From: Bacteroidales bacterium UBA1184
GTDB lineage: Bacteria > Bacteroidota > Bacteroidia > Bacteroidales > ML635J-15
Direction: 5' to 3'
Assembly (NCBI GenBank): GCA_002310235.1
Contig: DBYO01000014.1
Location: 61,717 to 93,474, forward strand
Length of the DNA: 31,758 nt
The notes below the pieces were generated by a model, which ran no database searches, was not told where the DNA came from, and saw nothing but the letters and a program-made list of their open reading frames with translations. Of this stretch, positions 31,369-31,758 are shown piece after piece. Position 1 is the stretch's first letter, and each line of letters opens with the position of its first letter. Position numbers and translations under genes: made by a program.

Positions 31369-31758
31369 CTACTTGTATTGAAATTTAATAATTAGACCTG
31401 TTACCACTAGAATAATTCCACCGAGGGTGAAAATGAGCAGTTGTGCCTCGTTGTGAACCATTGATGCAAACACGGCTCCGCCGATGCCAAGGATAAATCC
31501 ACCGATGGTGATAGCCCAGTTTTTAAGCAGGAATCCCGAGATGCTTTCGGCAAAACCTAGGAGCACGACAATGACGAGCGAAATATTCATAGGTACCGCC
31601 AGCATTGCTATGACACTGATACTGACTGCAAAAATGCAATAGGTGAGCCATATCAGTCCAAGCTGCTTGTTGATGACATTTTGTGGCACATCGGTATTCT
31701 TCCTGTCGAGGATTCTCACGATGGGGAAACCCAATGCAGGCATGGCAAACCAGGCGCA
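31369..31758 (-). CDS. Membrane protein of unknown function (5' end missing)
   Basis: 129 residues are visible, and the frame stays open to the right edge: the residues before the first Met (CAWFA) continue a hydrophobic segment, so the true start is outside the window. It has about four hydrophobic helices (LGLIWLTYCIFAVSISVIAM, ISLVIVVLLGFAESISGFLL, WAITIGGFILGIGGAVFASM, LLIFTLGGIILVVTGLII). No catalytic motif is visible. Proteins of this kind are often paired with a small winged-helix regulator, as here (2-base gap). Role unknown. Confidence 0.7.
   Translation of the reverse strand, partial: CAWFAMPALGFPIVRILDRKNTDVPQNVINKQLGLIWLTYCIFAVSISVIAMLAVPMNISLVIVVLLGFAESISGFLLKNWAITIGGFILGIGGAVFASMVHNEAQLLIFTLGGIILVVTGLIIKFQYK

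Noticed and set aside
1..31758. CRISPR array, tRNA or rRNA gene, prophage or insertion sequence
   Set aside because: No regular long repeats with spacers, cloverleaf, transposase or phage gene was found on reading either strand.

Overview
The window reads as a piece of a Bacteroidota chromosome, most likely Bacteroidales. Pointers seen in the sequence: a TonB-dependent receptor of the CarboxypepD_reg/OMP_b-brl_3 type, two proteins with type IX secretion (T9SS) C-terminal sorting domains (a gingipain-like C25 protease and a thioredoxin/PKD protein), a PCMD-domain protein, the LptD, amidase and MCE cluster, many small lipoproteins, and ten perfect copies of the Bacteroidetes -7 promoter box TAnnTTTG upstream of gene starts. 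No tRNA, rRNA, CRISPR array, insertion sequence, phage or integrase gene was seen. Every intergenic gap is shorter than 300 bases.

Layout. 1-2624 (-): TonB-dependent receptor running off the left edge. 2716-2827: an unexplained degenerate 8-bp periodic array. 2822-6516 (-): a tight operon purB, ABC exporter, DUF192 lipoprotein. 6612-11501 (-): gingipain-like C25 protease followed 6 bases later by a MATE transporter. 11628-13064 (-): three small lipoproteins, two of which are tandem paralogs. 13164-14840 (-): a lipoprotein alpha/beta hydrolase. 15004-16377 (+): a second, different MATE transporter with a TTG start. 16404-20811 (-): lptD, umuD and umuC, nearly contiguous. 20862-23463 (+): N-acetylmuramoyl-L-alanine amidase and an MCE/MlaD-like protein, divergent from lptD. 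23570-26146 (-): clpB. 26349-28513 (-): SDR oxidoreductase, PCMD protein and folB in an overlapping operon. 28746-30857 (-): thioredoxin-like/PKD/T9SS secreted protein. 31076-31758 (-): a small winged-helix regulator and a membrane protein cut by the right edge.

How genes may work together. The cell-envelope theme is strong. LptD (LPS export), MlaD-like (lipid transport), the amidase (peptidoglycan), an MsbA-like exporter, the TonB receptor and several lipoproteins all act at the envelope. ClpB, PurB, FolB and UmuDC are housekeeping or stress genes interspersed among them.

I did not find a clear new defence or mobile system. The observations I would follow up first are: (1) the C-terminal domain shared by the amidase and the neighbouring MCE protein; (2) UmuD with Arg where the catalytic Lys is expected, encoded just behind lptD; (3) the 14-unit 8-bp periodic array; (4) the secreted thioredoxin/PKD/T9SS protein; (5) the interleaved divergent promoters between lptD and the amidase.
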